Positions 44,068 to 52,676 are shown, counted from the first letter of the stretch. The stretch is 64,000 nucleotides of DNA from Roseiarcus sp050012775 (GCA_050012775.1 JBEKGN010000017.1:35675-99674); one strand, 5' to 3'. Numbers and translations are program-made. The notes: generated by a model from the sequence alone, not told the origin.

Positions 44068-45558
44068 ATGGCGACATTGGAAAATTCGGCGTTTCCCGAC
44101 GGCCTCGCCTTCGACGACGTGCTGTTGCGCCCCGGCCATTCCCTGGTCATGCCGGGCGCGGTTGACATCGGCACGCGCCTGACGCGCGCCATTCGCCTGA
44201 ACCTGCCGATCCTGTCCTCGGCGATGGACACCGTCACCGAGGCGCGGCTCGCCATCGCGATGGCGCAGGCGGGCGGCATCGGGGTCATCCACCGCAATCT
44301 CACCAACGAGGAGCAGGCGGAGGAAGTGCGCAAGGTCAAGCGCTTCGAGAGCGGCATGGTGGTCGATCCCATCACCATCTTTCCCGACGCCTCGCTCGCC
44401 GACGCGCTGGCGCTGATGCGGCGCGCCTCGATATCGGGCATTCCCGTGGTCGAGCGCGGCGCGGACGGCAAGCCGGCGCGGCTGGTGGGCATTCTCACCA
44501 ATCGCGACGTGCGCTTCGCCGACGATCCGCGCCAGCCCGTCAGCGAACTGATGACGCGAACGGTCGTCACCGTCGGCGAGGGCGTCTCCAAGGACGAAGC
44601 GCGGCGCCTGTTGCATCAGCACCGCATCGAAAAACTCGTCGTCGTCGACGAGGGCGGGCGCTGCGTCGGTCTCATCACCGTCAAGGACATCGAGAAGGCG
44701 ACCGCCCATCCCGACGCCGCCAAGGACGCCGACGGGCGCCTGCGCGTCGCGGCGGCGACGACGGTCGGCGACAAGGGCTTCGAGCGCGCGGAAATACTGA
44801 TGGCGGCGGGCGTCGACTGCCTCGTCGTCGACACCGCGCACGGCCATTCCGAGCAGGTGCTGGAGCAGGTGCGTCGCATCCAGCGCGCCACCAACAAGGT
44901 CGCGATCATCGCCGGCAATGTCGCCACAAGGGAGGGCGCGCAGGCGCTGATCGACGCGGGCGCGGACGCGATCAAGGTCGGCATCGGCCCCGGCTCGATC
45001 TGCACCACGCGCATCGTCGCCGGCGTCGGCGTGCCGCAGCTCACCGCCATCCTCGAAGCGGCGGAGGCGGGGCGCAAGGCCGGCGTGCCGGTGATCGGCG
45101 ACGGCGGCATCAAATATTCCGGCGATTTCGCCAAGGCGATCGCCGCCGGCGCGGATTGCGTGATGATCGGCTCGTTGCTTGCGGGAACCGACGAGAGCCC
45201 CGGCGAAGTGTTCCTCTACCAGGGCCGCTCCTACAAGAGCTACCGCGGCATGGGCTCGCTCGGCGCGATGTCGCAAGGCTCGGCCGACCGCTATTTCCAG
45301 CAGGACATCAAGGACCAGATGAAGCTGGTGCCCGAGGGCGTCGAGGGCCAGGTGCCCTATCGCGGCCCGGTCGGCGCGATCCTGCATCAGCTCGCCGGGG
45401 GCCTGCGCGCCGCGATGGGCTATGTCGGGGCGGCTTCGATCGCCGAACTCCAGGCCAAGGCGCAGTTCACGCGCATCAGCTCGGCGGCGTTGCGCGAAAG
45501 CCACGTGCACGACGTCACGATCACGCGCGAGAGTCCCAACTATCCCTCGGGGGCGTGA
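44068..45558 (+). CDS. guaB: IMP dehydrogenase
   Basis: A 496-residue enzyme that oxidises IMP to XMP, the first step of GMP synthesis. N-terminal TFDD-like AFDDVLLRPGHS; two CBS domains in the middle (about 95-215; GILTNRDVRF, GLITVKDIEKA); the catalytic loop GPGSICTTRIVAGVG with Cys312; the phosphate-binding DGGIKYSGDFAKAIAAGAD; and the flap region SYKSYRGMGSLGAM. ATG 44068 follows GGAGAGGACGGCTCCCC. Monocistronic here, with rsmB-type methyltransferase downstream after a small opposite-strand lipoprotein gene. Confidence 0.97.
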   Translation: MATLENSAFPDGLAFDDVLLRPGHSLVMPGAVDIGTRLTRAIRLNLPILSSAMDTVTEARLAIAMAQAGGIGVIHRNLTNEEQAEEVRKVKRFESGMVVDPITIFPDASLADALALMRRASISGIPVVERGADGKPARLVGILTNRDVRFADDPRQPVSELMTRTVVTVGEGVSKDEARRLLHQHRIEKLVVVDEGGRCVGLITVKDIEKATAHPDAAKDADGRLRVAAATTVGDKGFERAEILMAAGVDCLVVDTAHGHSEQVLEQVRRIQRATNKVAIIAGNVATREGAQALIDAGADAIKVGIGPGSICTTRIVAGVGVPQLTAILEAAEAGRKAGVPVIGDGGIKYSGDFAKAIAAGADCVMIGSLLAGTDESPGEVFLYQGRSYKSYRGMGSLGAMSQGSADRYFQQDIKDQMKLVPEGVEGQVPYRGPVGAILHQLAGGLRAAMGYVGAASIAELQAKAQFTRISSAALRESHVHDVTITRESPNYPSGA

Positions 45559-45573
45559 GGGGGGGCGCGCCGA

Positions 45574-45726
45574 TCAATAGGTCTTGCCCGTCTCCAATTG
45601 CGTCTTGGCGTCGAGCGGCTTTTTCGCGGGCGGGGCGATTTCCGGCGGGGGCGGCGGCGCCGCGGCGCAGGCGGCGAGCGACAAGGCGAGCGATAAAGCG
45701 ATCAGGGATCGAAAAACATTGGACAT
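45574..45726 (-). CDS. Tiny proline-rich lipoprotein
   Basis: A 50-residue protein: a signal MSNVFRSLIALSLALS, lipobox LAAC (lipidated Cys near 20), then AAAPPPPPEIAPPAKKPLDA, predicted to be disordered. It would be anchored to a membrane on the periplasmic side. The gene lies between guaB and the methyltransferase gene on the opposite strand. No function can be assigned. Confidence 0.55.
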   Translation of the reverse strand: MSNVFRSLIALSLALSLAACAAAPPPPPEIAPPAKKPLDAKTQLETGKTY

Positions 45727-45834
45727 GAAGGCCCCCAGGTGAGACTTCGCTCCGCCGACCACGAAGCGCGCCATTTTTAAATCGCCAATCGTGTCGCTTT
45801 TGCGTCGCCCTCGATTCCCCGGAAAGACCTGCCG

Positions 45835-47130
45835 ATGATCCCCGCCGCCCGCGTCGCCGCCGCCATCGAAGTCCTCGCCGACGTCGAGGCGCGCCGCCGT
45901 CCGGCCGCCGACGCCCTCAAGGACTGGGGGCTCGCGCGCCGCTTCGCCGGCTCCGGCGACCGCGCGGCGATCGCCAGCCTCGTTTACGACGCCTTGCGCC
46001 GCAAGGCCTCGTCCGCCTGGATGATGGGCGAGGCGAGCCCGCGCGCCGAGATTCTCGGCGCTCTCAAACAATTGCGCGGCTTGAGCGAGGCGGAGATCGC
46101 GGCGCTGTTCACGGGGGAAGGCCACGCGCCGGCGCCGCTGACCGACGTCGAGCGCGAGAGGCTGGGGGTCTGCGACCTGACCGGCGCGCCCGCGCATGTG
46201 CAAGGCGACTATCCGGAATGGCTGGCGCCGGCCTTCGCCGAGAGCTTCGGCGATGCGGCGATCGCGGAGGGCAGGGCGCTCGCCAATCGCGCTCCGGTCG
46301 ACCTGCGCGTCAATATGCTGAAGACCGATCGCGACCGGGCGCTCGCGGCGCTCGCCCATCTCATGCCCGTCCCGACGCCGTTCTCGCCGATCGGGCTGCG
46401 CGTCGCGATCCGCGGCGACGGCCGCGGCCCGGCGCTGTCCGCCGAGCCGGCCTACGTCAAAGGCCTCGTCGAGGTGCAGGACGAAGGCTCGCAGCTGGCG
46501 GCGCTGCTGACCGGCGCCAAGCCGGGAATGCAGGCGCTCGACTTCTGCGCCGGCGCCGGCGGCAAGACCCTCGCGCTCGCGGGGATGATGGCCAACCAGG
46601 GCCAGATCTACGCCAGCGACACGGACGGGCGCCGCCTCGCGCCGATTTTCGGCCGGCTGGAGCGCTCGGGCGCGCGCAACGTCCAGGTGCGCGCGCCGCG
46701 CGGCGCCCAGGATGTGCTGGCCGACCTCGCCGGCCGCTGCGACCTCGTGCTGATCGACGCGCCCTGCAGCGGCTCGGGCGCCTGGCGCAGGAGCCCCGAC
46801 GCGAAATGGCGCATGCGGCCGGGCGCGCTCGAGCAGCGGATCAAGGATCAAATCGAATCGCTTGAAAACGCGGCGCGATTCGTCAAGCCGGGCGGGCGCC
46901 TGGTCTATGTCACCTGCTCGCTGTTGAAGGCCGAGAACGAGGACCGCGTCGCCGCGTTCCTCGAGCGGCAGGCGGATTTCCTCCCCATCGAAGCCGCCCA
47001 TTGGGCGCGCGCCTGCGGCCTCGAGGCGCTGGCTGGCCACGCGTCGAAACTGGGGGCGGGAATTCGGCTCAGCCCCTTGCGCACCGCGACGGACGGGTTT
47101 TATGTCGCCGCGTTGACCCGAACCGCGTGA
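45835..47130 (+). CDS. RsmB/NOP-family RNA m5C methyltransferase
   Basis: A 431-residue enzyme: an NusB-like N-terminal helical domain (about 1-135; VLADVEARRRPAADALKDW, ASLVYDALRRKASSAWMMG), then a Rossmann methyltransferase. SAM motif I is LDFCAGAGGKTLAL; catalytic motif IV is LIDAPCSGSGAWRRSPD and motif VI YVTCSLLKAEN, giving the two-cysteine mechanism of rRNA m5C methyltransferases. The target is likely 16S rRNA C967. ATG 45835. Position next to guaB is conserved in relatives. Confidence 0.92.
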   Translation: MIPAARVAAAIEVLADVEARRRPAADALKDWGLARRFAGSGDRAAIASLVYDALRRKASSAWMMGEASPRAEILGALKQLRGLSEAEIAALFTGEGHAPAPLTDVERERLGVCDLTGAPAHVQGDYPEWLAPAFAESFGDAAIAEGRALANRAPVDLRVNMLKTDRDRALAALAHLMPVPTPFSPIGLRVAIRGDGRGPALSAEPAYVKGLVEVQDEGSQLAALLTGAKPGMQALDFCAGAGGKTLALAGMMANQGQIYASDTDGRRLAPIFGRLERSGARNVQVRAPRGAQDVLADLAGRCDLVLIDAPCSGSGAWRRSPDAKWRMRPGALEQRIKDQIESLENAARFVKPGGRLVYVTCSLLKAENEDRVAAFLERQADFLPIEAAHWARACGLEALAGHASKLGAGIRLSPLRTATDGFYVAALTRTA

Positions 47131-47228
47131 CGCCGCCGCCACAGCGTCACGCGAAGAAGGTAAGTTTGCGCCTCGCCCGGCCTGAAGGCCGCGGCGCGTC
47201 CAGGCAAAGGGAAATGGGGAGTTTCATC

Positions 47229-47513
47229 ATGCACGAACCTCTTGGCGTCATGGGCACGCCGGGCGTCGGCTTCTTTTCGCTCATCATCATCGGCGGCTTC
47301 GCCGGCTGGATCGCCGGCATGATCCTGGGCGACCGCCACGGGATTTTCACCAATATTCTGATCGGCATCGCGGGTTCCTGGATCGGCTCGGAATTGGCGA
47401 ATTTGGCCCATATCGCGGTGCGCCATTCGATCGGCCATTTTGTCGCCGCCTTGGTCGGCTCAGTGGTGCTGCTTCTCGTCTTTCAGGTCGTCCAGAGCCG
47501 CAGGCCGGGCTGA
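47229..47513 (+). CDS. GlsB/YeaQ/YmgE-family membrane protein
   Basis: A 94-residue membrane protein with three hydrophobic helices: FFSLIIIGGFAGWIAGMILG, FTNILIGIAGSWIGSELANL, and FVAALVGSVVLLLVF. GGFAGWIAGMI and the glycine-rich second helix are family hallmarks (transglycosylase-associated protein, usually induced by stress). ATG 47229 is preferred over ATG 47214 because GGGGAG precedes it by 7 nt. It lies 27 nt before lipA and could be co-transcribed. Confidence 0.88.
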   Translation: MHEPLGVMGTPGVGFFSLIIIGGFAGWIAGMILGDRHGIFTNILIGIAGSWIGSELANLAHIAVRHSIGHFVAALVGSVVLLLVFQVVQSRRPG

Positions 47514-47540
47514 TCGAGCGGCGCTGGCGCGGGGTGAATC

Positions 47541-48539
47541 ATGACTGTCGTAATCGACCTTCTCAACGGCGATCCTCGCGCGACGCGCCCGCGCCATCCC
47601 GAAAAGGCGCATCGGCCGGACCAGCCGGTCGCGCGCAAGCCCGCCTGGATCCGCGTCAAGGCGCCGGGCTCCGCGGCGTTCGCGCAAACGAACAGAATCG
47701 TGCGCGAACACAAGCTCGCCACCGTCTGCGAGGAGGCGCGCTGCCCCAATATCGGCGAGTGCTGGGAGAAGAAGCACGCCACCTTCATGATCATGGGCGA
47801 GACCTGCACGCGCGCCTGCGCCTTCTGCAACGTGCGCACCGGCCTTCCCGACTCGCTCGATGAGGGCGAGCCGGCGCGCGTCGCCGACGCCGTCGCCAAG
47901 CTCGGCCTCTCCCATGTCGTGGTGACCTCGGTCGATCGCGACGATCTCGTCGACGGCGGCGCCGAGCATTTCGCCCGCACGATCCGCGCGATCCGCGCCG
48001 CTGCGCCTGGCGCCACCATCGAAGTGCTGACGCCCGATTTCCTGCGCAAGGACGGCGCGCTGGAAATCGTCGTCGCCGCCAAGCCGGATGTCTTCAACCA
48101 CAATCTCGAGACCGTGCCGTCGAAATATCTCAGCGTGCGGCCCGGCGCGCGCTATTTCCATTCGCTGCGTCTGCTGCAGCGCGCCAAGGAGCTGGACGCC
48201 ACGCTGTTCACCAAGTCGGGGATCATGGTCGGCCTCGGCGAAGAGCGCAGCGAAGTGCTGCAGCTGATGGACGACCTGCGCAGCGCCGAAGTCGATTTTC
48301 TCACCATCGGCCAATATCTCCAACCGACGCCCAAGCACCACCAGGTCGCGCGATTCGTCACGCCCGAGGAGTTCCAGTCCTACGCCACGGTCGGCGCGGC
48401 GAAGGGATTTCTCCTGGTGTCCGCGACCCCGCTGACGCGATCTTCGCATCACGCGGGCGAGGATTTCGTGGCGCTCAAGGCGGCGCGCCTGGCCAAAGCG
48501 GGCGCGCCTTCTATTGACCCCCAGCGGGCGAGGCTGTAG
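47541..48539 (+). CDS. lipA: Lipoyl synthase
   Basis: A 332-residue radical-SAM enzyme that inserts two sulfur atoms into octanoyl groups on lipoyl domains. The auxiliary cluster motif CEEARCPNIGEC (about 63-74) and the radical-SAM motif CTRACAFCNV (about 89-98) are both present, as is the C-terminal RSSHHAGEDF. ATG 47541. Cytoplasmic, acting on pyruvate and 2-oxoglutarate dehydrogenase E2 and GcvH. No lipB adjoins. Confidence 0.96.
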   Translation: MTVVIDLLNGDPRATRPRHPEKAHRPDQPVARKPAWIRVKAPGSAAFAQTNRIVREHKLATVCEEARCPNIGECWEKKHATFMIMGETCTRACAFCNVRTGLPDSLDEGEPARVADAVAKLGLSHVVVTSVDRDDLVDGGAEHFARTIRAIRAAAPGATIEVLTPDFLRKDGALEIVVAAKPDVFNHNLETVPSKYLSVRPGARYFHSLRLLQRAKELDATLFTKSGIMVGLGEERSEVLQLMDDLRSAEVDFLTIGQYLQPTPKHHQVARFVTPEEFQSYATVGAAKGFLLVSATPLTRSSHHAGEDFVALKAARLAKAGAPSIDPQRARL

Positions 48540-48558
48540 GCCTTCGCAGCCCATGCGG

Positions 48559-48634
48559 GAGCGCGTAGCTCAATCGGTAGAGCATCTGACTTTTAATCAG
48601 GGGGTCGTGGGTTCGAGTCCCACCGCGCTCACCA
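48559..48634 (+). tRNA. tRNA-Lys (anticodon TTT)
   Basis: A complete cloverleaf can be folded by eye: acceptor GAGCGCG pairs with CGCGCTC, D-arm GCTC...GAGC, anticodon stem CTGA/TCAG with loop CTTTTAA (anticodon TTT), T-arm GTGGG-TTCGAGT-CCCAC, and an encoded CCA at 48632-48634. Its 3' half is a typical target for site-specific integrases. Accessory genes begin right after it, so it is the probable left boundary of a genomic island. Confidence 0.96.
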
Positions 48635-49041
48635 CATTCCCCAGCAAAATCAACGGTTCAAGCGAACGGTCACTTCCTGGCGTTTTTTCAGGGGCAAATC
48701 TGGGGCAACTCGACGGAAGGCCGTCATGGCGCGTTCCCATGGCGGATTTTCGTCGTGCACAATCCTGCCACAAAGTCCTAGAGCACGGCCTGGCTTTGAT
48801 GACTCGATTGTGATCTCCGGGGGATTCCCTGCGGCCAAGCTCGGCAAGGGCAGGAGCAAGACCTTGCCGCCGCGCGGGGGGCGCCAACGCGCATGTTGCC
48901 GCCGCCCGCCAAGGCGACGGTCGAGCCCCGCCGGTAGGCGGGCCGCCCGGCCCTTCCCGGCGACCGCTACGACGCGCCCCCCCTGAAGGGCCGCAAGCTC
49001 AAGGGCCCGCGCCGTCGAGGCGATTGGGCGACGGGTGAACG
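48635..49041. other. Gene-poor stretch after tRNA-Lys
   Basis: No complete gene is visible between the tRNA and the terminator at 49042. Short open frames exist on both strands, but none shows integrase or other known motifs. On the plus strand the frame reading DAPPLKGRKLKGPRRRGDW just before the terminator resembles a basic protein tail. This may be a scar of a lost gene. Confidence 0.4.
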
Positions 49042-49076
49042 AAAAGGCCGTCCGGGGGGACCCGGGCGGCCTTTTT
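49042..49076 (+). terminator. Strong intrinsic terminator
   Basis: AAAAGGCCG...CGGCCTTTTT forms a stem of about 15 pairs with one mismatch and a short G-rich loop; AAAA before and TTTTT after it make it potentially bidirectional. No gene ends directly upstream, so it either terminates transcription from tRNA-Lys or marks the end of a deleted gene. It insulates the cassette that starts at 49143. Confidence 0.85.
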
Positions 49077-49142
49077 GTACGTTACGTTCTGGTATAGAGA
49101 GAATACGGTCGGTCAGATATTTTCTCGATTGGCGAGCGGGCG

Positions 49143-49556
49143 ATGCGGGACGAAGAAAAGCAGATCGAAATCGCCGGCTACGCGAGCGGCGCGGCCGACC
49201 TCGTGCAAATCAACGACGCGGTCCAGAAGGCATGGGAGCAAATCGTCGACGATCCGGTCACTCGGGCCGAGGCCGCCGAACTCTTGGGGCGTCGCCCCGA
49301 GGACTTGCCACGGCGATCGCCTTTTTCCGCGCGACCGAGCGAAGCCGGCTTGGGCGTCGTGGAGACCGCCCTGCTGATTGTCGCCGTCGATTTCGCGCGT
49401 GACCTTGGGTACGACATGCTCAAAGATGCGGCGAAGGAGACGGTGAAGAGCGCGCTGAAGTCGCTTTGGAACCAGCTCCTCAAAGAAAGAGTCGAAGAGG
49501 GTCTCCCGACGGGCGGCATCGGACCCGAAACGGGCGTTCCCGATGACGTCCAGTGA
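49143..49556 (+). CDS. Small helical protein, cassette gene 1
   Basis: A 137-residue protein that I do not recognise. The N-terminal half is charged and helical (DAVQKAWEQIVDDPVTRAEA); a semi-hydrophobic helix follows (GLGVVETALLIVAVDFARDL, about 70-89), then an amphipathic Lys-rich helix (AAKETVKSALKSLWNQLLKE). The hydrophobic helix could insert in a membrane or pack in a helical bundle. ATG 49143 lies behind the terminator at 49042. The next gene starts 14 nt before its stop, so the two are coupled and probably act together. Confidence 0.65.
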   Translation: MRDEEKQIEIAGYASGAADLVQINDAVQKAWEQIVDDPVTRAEAAELLGRRPEDLPRRSPFSARPSEAGLGVVETALLIVAVDFARDLGYDMLKDAAKETVKSALKSLWNQLLKERVEEGLPTGGIGPETGVPDDVQ

Positions 49557-50748
49557 CCGGCCCCCATCCGGTGCCCCGCGACTCTCGGTTTTGGATCCCG
49601 GACGACGCGCGGCGTTGGAAATTCGTTACGCCGCAGCGGTATCGTTCCAGCCCGGTGGGCTCCCGGCCGTGACCGAGAGCGCCAGGGCGGCCTTCCACAA
49701 TCGCGTCGTGACGCCATTGCTCGCGAAGGCTGACGACGTTCGCGCGACGGGCGGCGCGTCGGTCATTGAGGCGCTGAGGGCGGCGTGCGACCATGTGCGC
49801 GGCGTGGACCTGTCCGACGCCGGCGTCAGCAGGGTGGCCATCGCGAAACGCGTCTCCGCCTTCCTAACGCACATCGAAGGGGCGATCGCGAACGGGGTTG
49901 AAGCCCCCGTCCCGACCGAAATCAACTGTCTCTTCGCATCGCTCGACGAGTTTGTGGCGAAGCGGTACGAGCGGTCGTGCAGCGTGCCGATCGCTCGCCC
50001 TAAAGTCTTCATGGACCTCGGCCATTTGCACTCGGACCAGACCGCCGACGCGCTCGACGCTTCCGCGATCACCGCTTCGTGTCGGCTGAAGGACGAGGGC
50101 GTGCCGATTTCCATCGTGAAGCTCAGCGTCAGGGACGACTCGTTCGACTGGCAGTCTGCGTGCCAGCTTCCGTACGCGCTCGCCCACGAGCTGCTTTGCC
50201 ACGCCTACCAGGGCGTCGAATCTTCGACCGGAAAAACCGAACCGCGCGTCGTCGTCGACGGGTCTTGCGCGTGGACGGAAGGATGGATGGACGTCCTGGC
50301 GCTGTGGGCCGCGACCGAGTGGCTGGAGCAACACGAGGGCGATCCCGAGTGGGTCGCGAGGGAGTCGGGAACCCTGCGCGTGGCCTTCACCACCATGCAC
50401 GCGCGCAGGGCGGCGGCGCAGTCGATGCTGCCGCGGCTGCAACGCGAACGGCGGACGGCAGCGCGGCGGGCTGTCGACCACTTGCTCGCGGAAATGCGCC
50501 GATTCTATGCGGGACCCGACCGGGAGGACCGGGGTCGCGACCGGGTCTACGCATTCTCGCTCAGCTTGAACGCCCTCAGGATTCCCCAGGCGGATCGCGA
50601 TCGACTTCTCGACAAGCTCGCCCTCGCGCTCGACGTCACAGTCGGCCTCGACCGCGACGAGTTGATTTCCGCGCTTGTGGCGTTCTCCGGACGACCCGAT
50701 TGGGGTCCTCTCGACCGGACCTTAACTCGCCTTTCAGGTTGGGCTTGA
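49543..50748 (+). CDS. Putative HExxxH metalloprotein, cassette gene 2
   Basis: A 401-residue protein of unknown family. It has a metal-site-like motif LPYALAHELLCHAYQG (His215, Glu216, His220: HExxxH rather than HExxH), then an acidic TEGWMDVLALWAATEW with Glu246 as a possible third ligand. This suggests a zinc-dependent protease-like fold but is not proof. The N-terminal 150 residues and the C-terminal third (VAFTTMHARRAAAQSML) are helical. It has no signal peptide. It overlaps gene 1 by 14 nt and is followed by the HTH gene after 49 nt containing an inverted repeat. Confidence 0.65.
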   Translation: MTSSDRPPSGAPRLSVLDPGRRAALEIRYAAAVSFQPGGLPAVTESARAAFHNRVVTPLLAKADDVRATGGASVIEALRAACDHVRGVDLSDAGVSRVAIAKRVSAFLTHIEGAIANGVEAPVPTEINCLFASLDEFVAKRYERSCSVPIARPKVFMDLGHLHSDQTADALDASAITASCRLKDEGVPISIVKLSVRDDSFDWQSACQLPYALAHELLCHAYQGVESSTGKTEPRVVVDGSCAWTEGWMDVLALWAATEWLEQHEGDPEWVARESGTLRVAFTTMHARRAAAQSMLPRLQRERRTAARRAVDHLLAEMRRFYAGPDREDRGRDRVYAFSLSLNALRIPQADRDRLLDKLALALDVTVGLDRDELISALVAFSGRPDWGPLDRTLTRLSGWA

Positions 50749-50756
50749 TATTTTCA

Positions 50757-50780
50757 CCCGACTTCCGATAATAAGTCGGG
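50757..50780. promoter_or_regulatory. Perfect inverted repeat before the HTH gene
   Basis: CCCGACTT (50757-50764) and AAGTCGGG (50773-50780) are exact complements with an 8-nt AT-rich spacer. The repeat begins 8 nt after the stop of cassette gene 2 and ends 17 nt before GTG 50798. As no T-run follows, an operator for the downstream HTH protein or an attenuating hairpin is more likely than a terminator. Confidence 0.5.
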
Positions 50781-50797
50781 CCATCGAGGAACCGGGT

Positions 50798-52237
50798 GTG
50801 ATCGAGAACTACAAGATCAAGCGCGGCCTTTTCAGGCTCGGCAGGGCGACGGTCAAGGAGCTGGCGGCCTTCGCCTGTGCGAACGAATCGACGGTTCGCA
50901 ATTACCTGAACAGCCGCGCCGACCTCTGCGTGCAAGAAAGCGTTCCGACGGGGGGCCGCGGCCGCCCGACCGCCGTCTGGACCCTTACGCCGGCGGGGCG
51001 CGAAATCCTTCGGCGGGAGTTGAGCCGGCTTTGGGAGATTCAAGACCCCGACCTGGACGAGGAGCGCGCGGCCGCCCTCGGACGCATCAAGGAGTCGATG
51101 GCGCAAGTCGCCGCGCGGATCGGCGATCTGGAGGCTGCCGAGCCCGGGGACGACGTCGCCGCGACGCTGGAGCGGCTGCGTGCGCGCACGCGGGCTATGA
51201 TGAGCGCTATCGCCAAGCTCGGCCGATCGGGGCGAGATTTGGGTACGGAAGTGCTCCTCCTCCAGAGCTTCGAAGCGCGGCTCGACGGGTTGGAGAAGAA
51301 TTTCCGCGCCGTCGAAGTCGCCGCCGAGGCGGTGCAGACTTCGGTTTCGGTCAGCGTGACCGCCTGGGCGCAGAGCTTGGTGGACGAATTGAGCCGCCAG
51401 ACCGCGGGCGTCGTTCGGAAAGAAGATCTGTTCGTGCCCGCGCTCGCCCAGTCTGGGCCCATTCTCGTCCTGGACGGGACGAGCGGCGGTGTTGAGTGGA
51501 CCCGATTCCTCGACGTTGCGCGCGCCGCGAACGCGCCGACGATGCGGGTTCAGGTCCTTGATTTCGACAAGCCGCGACTGGAGCCCATGCTTCGCAACGT
51601 CGCGTCGCATTGCGCCGAAATCGCCGGCGTGTTCACGCAAGTCGTCTTCGCGTTCGACAGCCGCCGGCGGGACACGAGGTACATTGTCAACAGCTTCAAG
51701 CGTTTCGACGCGTTGCGGCGGCGGCCACCGAAGGAGGTCGAGCCGGCGGCGTTCGGTCCCAAGGGGCCGACTCCCGCAGTGTACGCTCGGGTCGCCTCGC
51801 AGCTCTTTGAGGTCATAGCGACGCTCGCGGCGACCCGGAGCGGGACGGGGACGGCGCCGGTGACGGATCCTGCCGTCTCATCCGGCGCGTGGCTGATTGC
51901 GCGCGCCATGCATGCGCGGTCGGCGACCGCCGACGAACCGCGTCTCACCTCGTACTGGATCGACGCGGCGAAGCCGTCGGTGGTGCATGAAGGCGGACGC
52001 TCGGGAGCGGCGCGCGCATTCGACCGCTATTCAATCCGGCCCGTGCCCATTCTTTCCGACCTCGAAGTCGCCGACGCCGCGCGCAGCGCCTTCGCATGGA
52101 CGCGAGACGCGTTCGGCGCGACTCCGCCGGGCGCTGCGGTCGCCGTCGCGCCCGAGCCCGGGGTGGCCGCCCTCCTTCCCGCGCCCAAGCCGGCGGCGGG
52201 CCGGCCGCGGCCGCGCGCGGCCGGGTCGTCCGACTGA
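50798..52237 (+). CDS. Winged-HTH / coiled-coil protein, cassette gene 3
   Basis: A 479-residue protein. Residues 1-75 form a winged helix-turn-helix (RATVKELAAFACANESTVRN, wing GRGRPTAVWTLTPAG). A long helical or coiled-coil region follows (about 80-210; ERLRARTRAMMSAIAKLGRS). The C-terminal half contains a possible alpha/beta domain starting GPILVLDGTSGGVEW; I cannot name it. The last 40 residues are Pro/Ala-rich. Start GTG 50798, with GAGGA 7 nt upstream. It may be a regulator that is itself an effector. Its linkage with the HExxxH protein suggests one system. Confidence 0.65.
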   Translation: MIENYKIKRGLFRLGRATVKELAAFACANESTVRNYLNSRADLCVQESVPTGGRGRPTAVWTLTPAGREILRRELSRLWEIQDPDLDEERAAALGRIKESMAQVAARIGDLEAAEPGDDVAATLERLRARTRAMMSAIAKLGRSGRDLGTEVLLLQSFEARLDGLEKNFRAVEVAAEAVQTSVSVSVTAWAQSLVDELSRQTAGVVRKEDLFVPALAQSGPILVLDGTSGGVEWTRFLDVARAANAPTMRVQVLDFDKPRLEPMLRNVASHCAEIAGVFTQVVFAFDSRRRDTRYIVNSFKRFDALRRRPPKEVEPAAFGPKGPTPAVYARVASQLFEVIATLAATRSGTGTAPVTDPAVSSGAWLIARAMHARSATADEPRLTSYWIDAAKPSVVHEGGRSGAARAFDRYSIRPVPILSDLEVADAARSAFAWTRDAFGATPPGAAVAVAPEPGVAALLPAPKPAAGRPRPRAAGSSD

Positions 52238-52382
52238 GCGCCGCGCCGCCCGCCGGCCCGTTCGCGCGACGAACCTCGGCCTCAAACCGCTCGAAGAACA
52301 CCCGGAGCCGTCGTTTTGAGATGGAAAGCGGGCATAGCCGATTTACGGCCGATACCGCCCGTCGCCATCGTCAGCGATCCGA

Positions 52383-52676
52383 TCAATGCGACCGCGGCAA
52401 TTGCGTACCCTGCTCATCAATTTGCTTGATGTAATTCTCGGCGAATCGGCGGGTTTTCTCAAACTCGTGTGTGTTAGCGAGTGCAAGAAGCCAAACGAGA
52501 TCAGCGCGGCCGAATTGCTCGATGACCGTGATATCACGTGGTCGCCATTGAGCTTTGATGGCCGCGAGAACGCTGGTCAAAGGACGACTGGCGCGGTCGT
52601 CGCTCAAGCCTATGAGGTCAAGCAGCTCATCAATGAGCCCGACGGAAAGACGCACGGGAATTGTAGCAACGGCCAT
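52383..52676 (-). CDS. Small hypothetical protein, possibly ribbon-helix-helix-like
   Basis: A 97-residue protein beginning MAVATIPVRLSVGLIDELLD, a pattern reminiscent of the strand-helix start of ribbon-helix-helix proteins, but the rest (RPRDITVIEQFGRADLVWLL) is not typical, so the resemblance is weak. ATG 52676 has GGAG about 9 nt upstream on the minus strand. It is convergent with the HTH gene of the cassette. No toxin-like partner is adjacent. Confidence 0.5.
   Translation of the reverse strand: MAVATIPVRLSVGLIDELLDLIGLSDDRASRPLTSVLAAIKAQWRPRDITVIEQFGRADLVWLLALANTHEFEKTRRFAENYIKQIDEQGTQLPRSH

Noticed and set aside
48650..48887. Short minus-strand frames next to tRNA-Lys as an integrase remnant
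   Set aside because: No tyrosine-recombinase motif (R...HxxR...Y) could be read in them.
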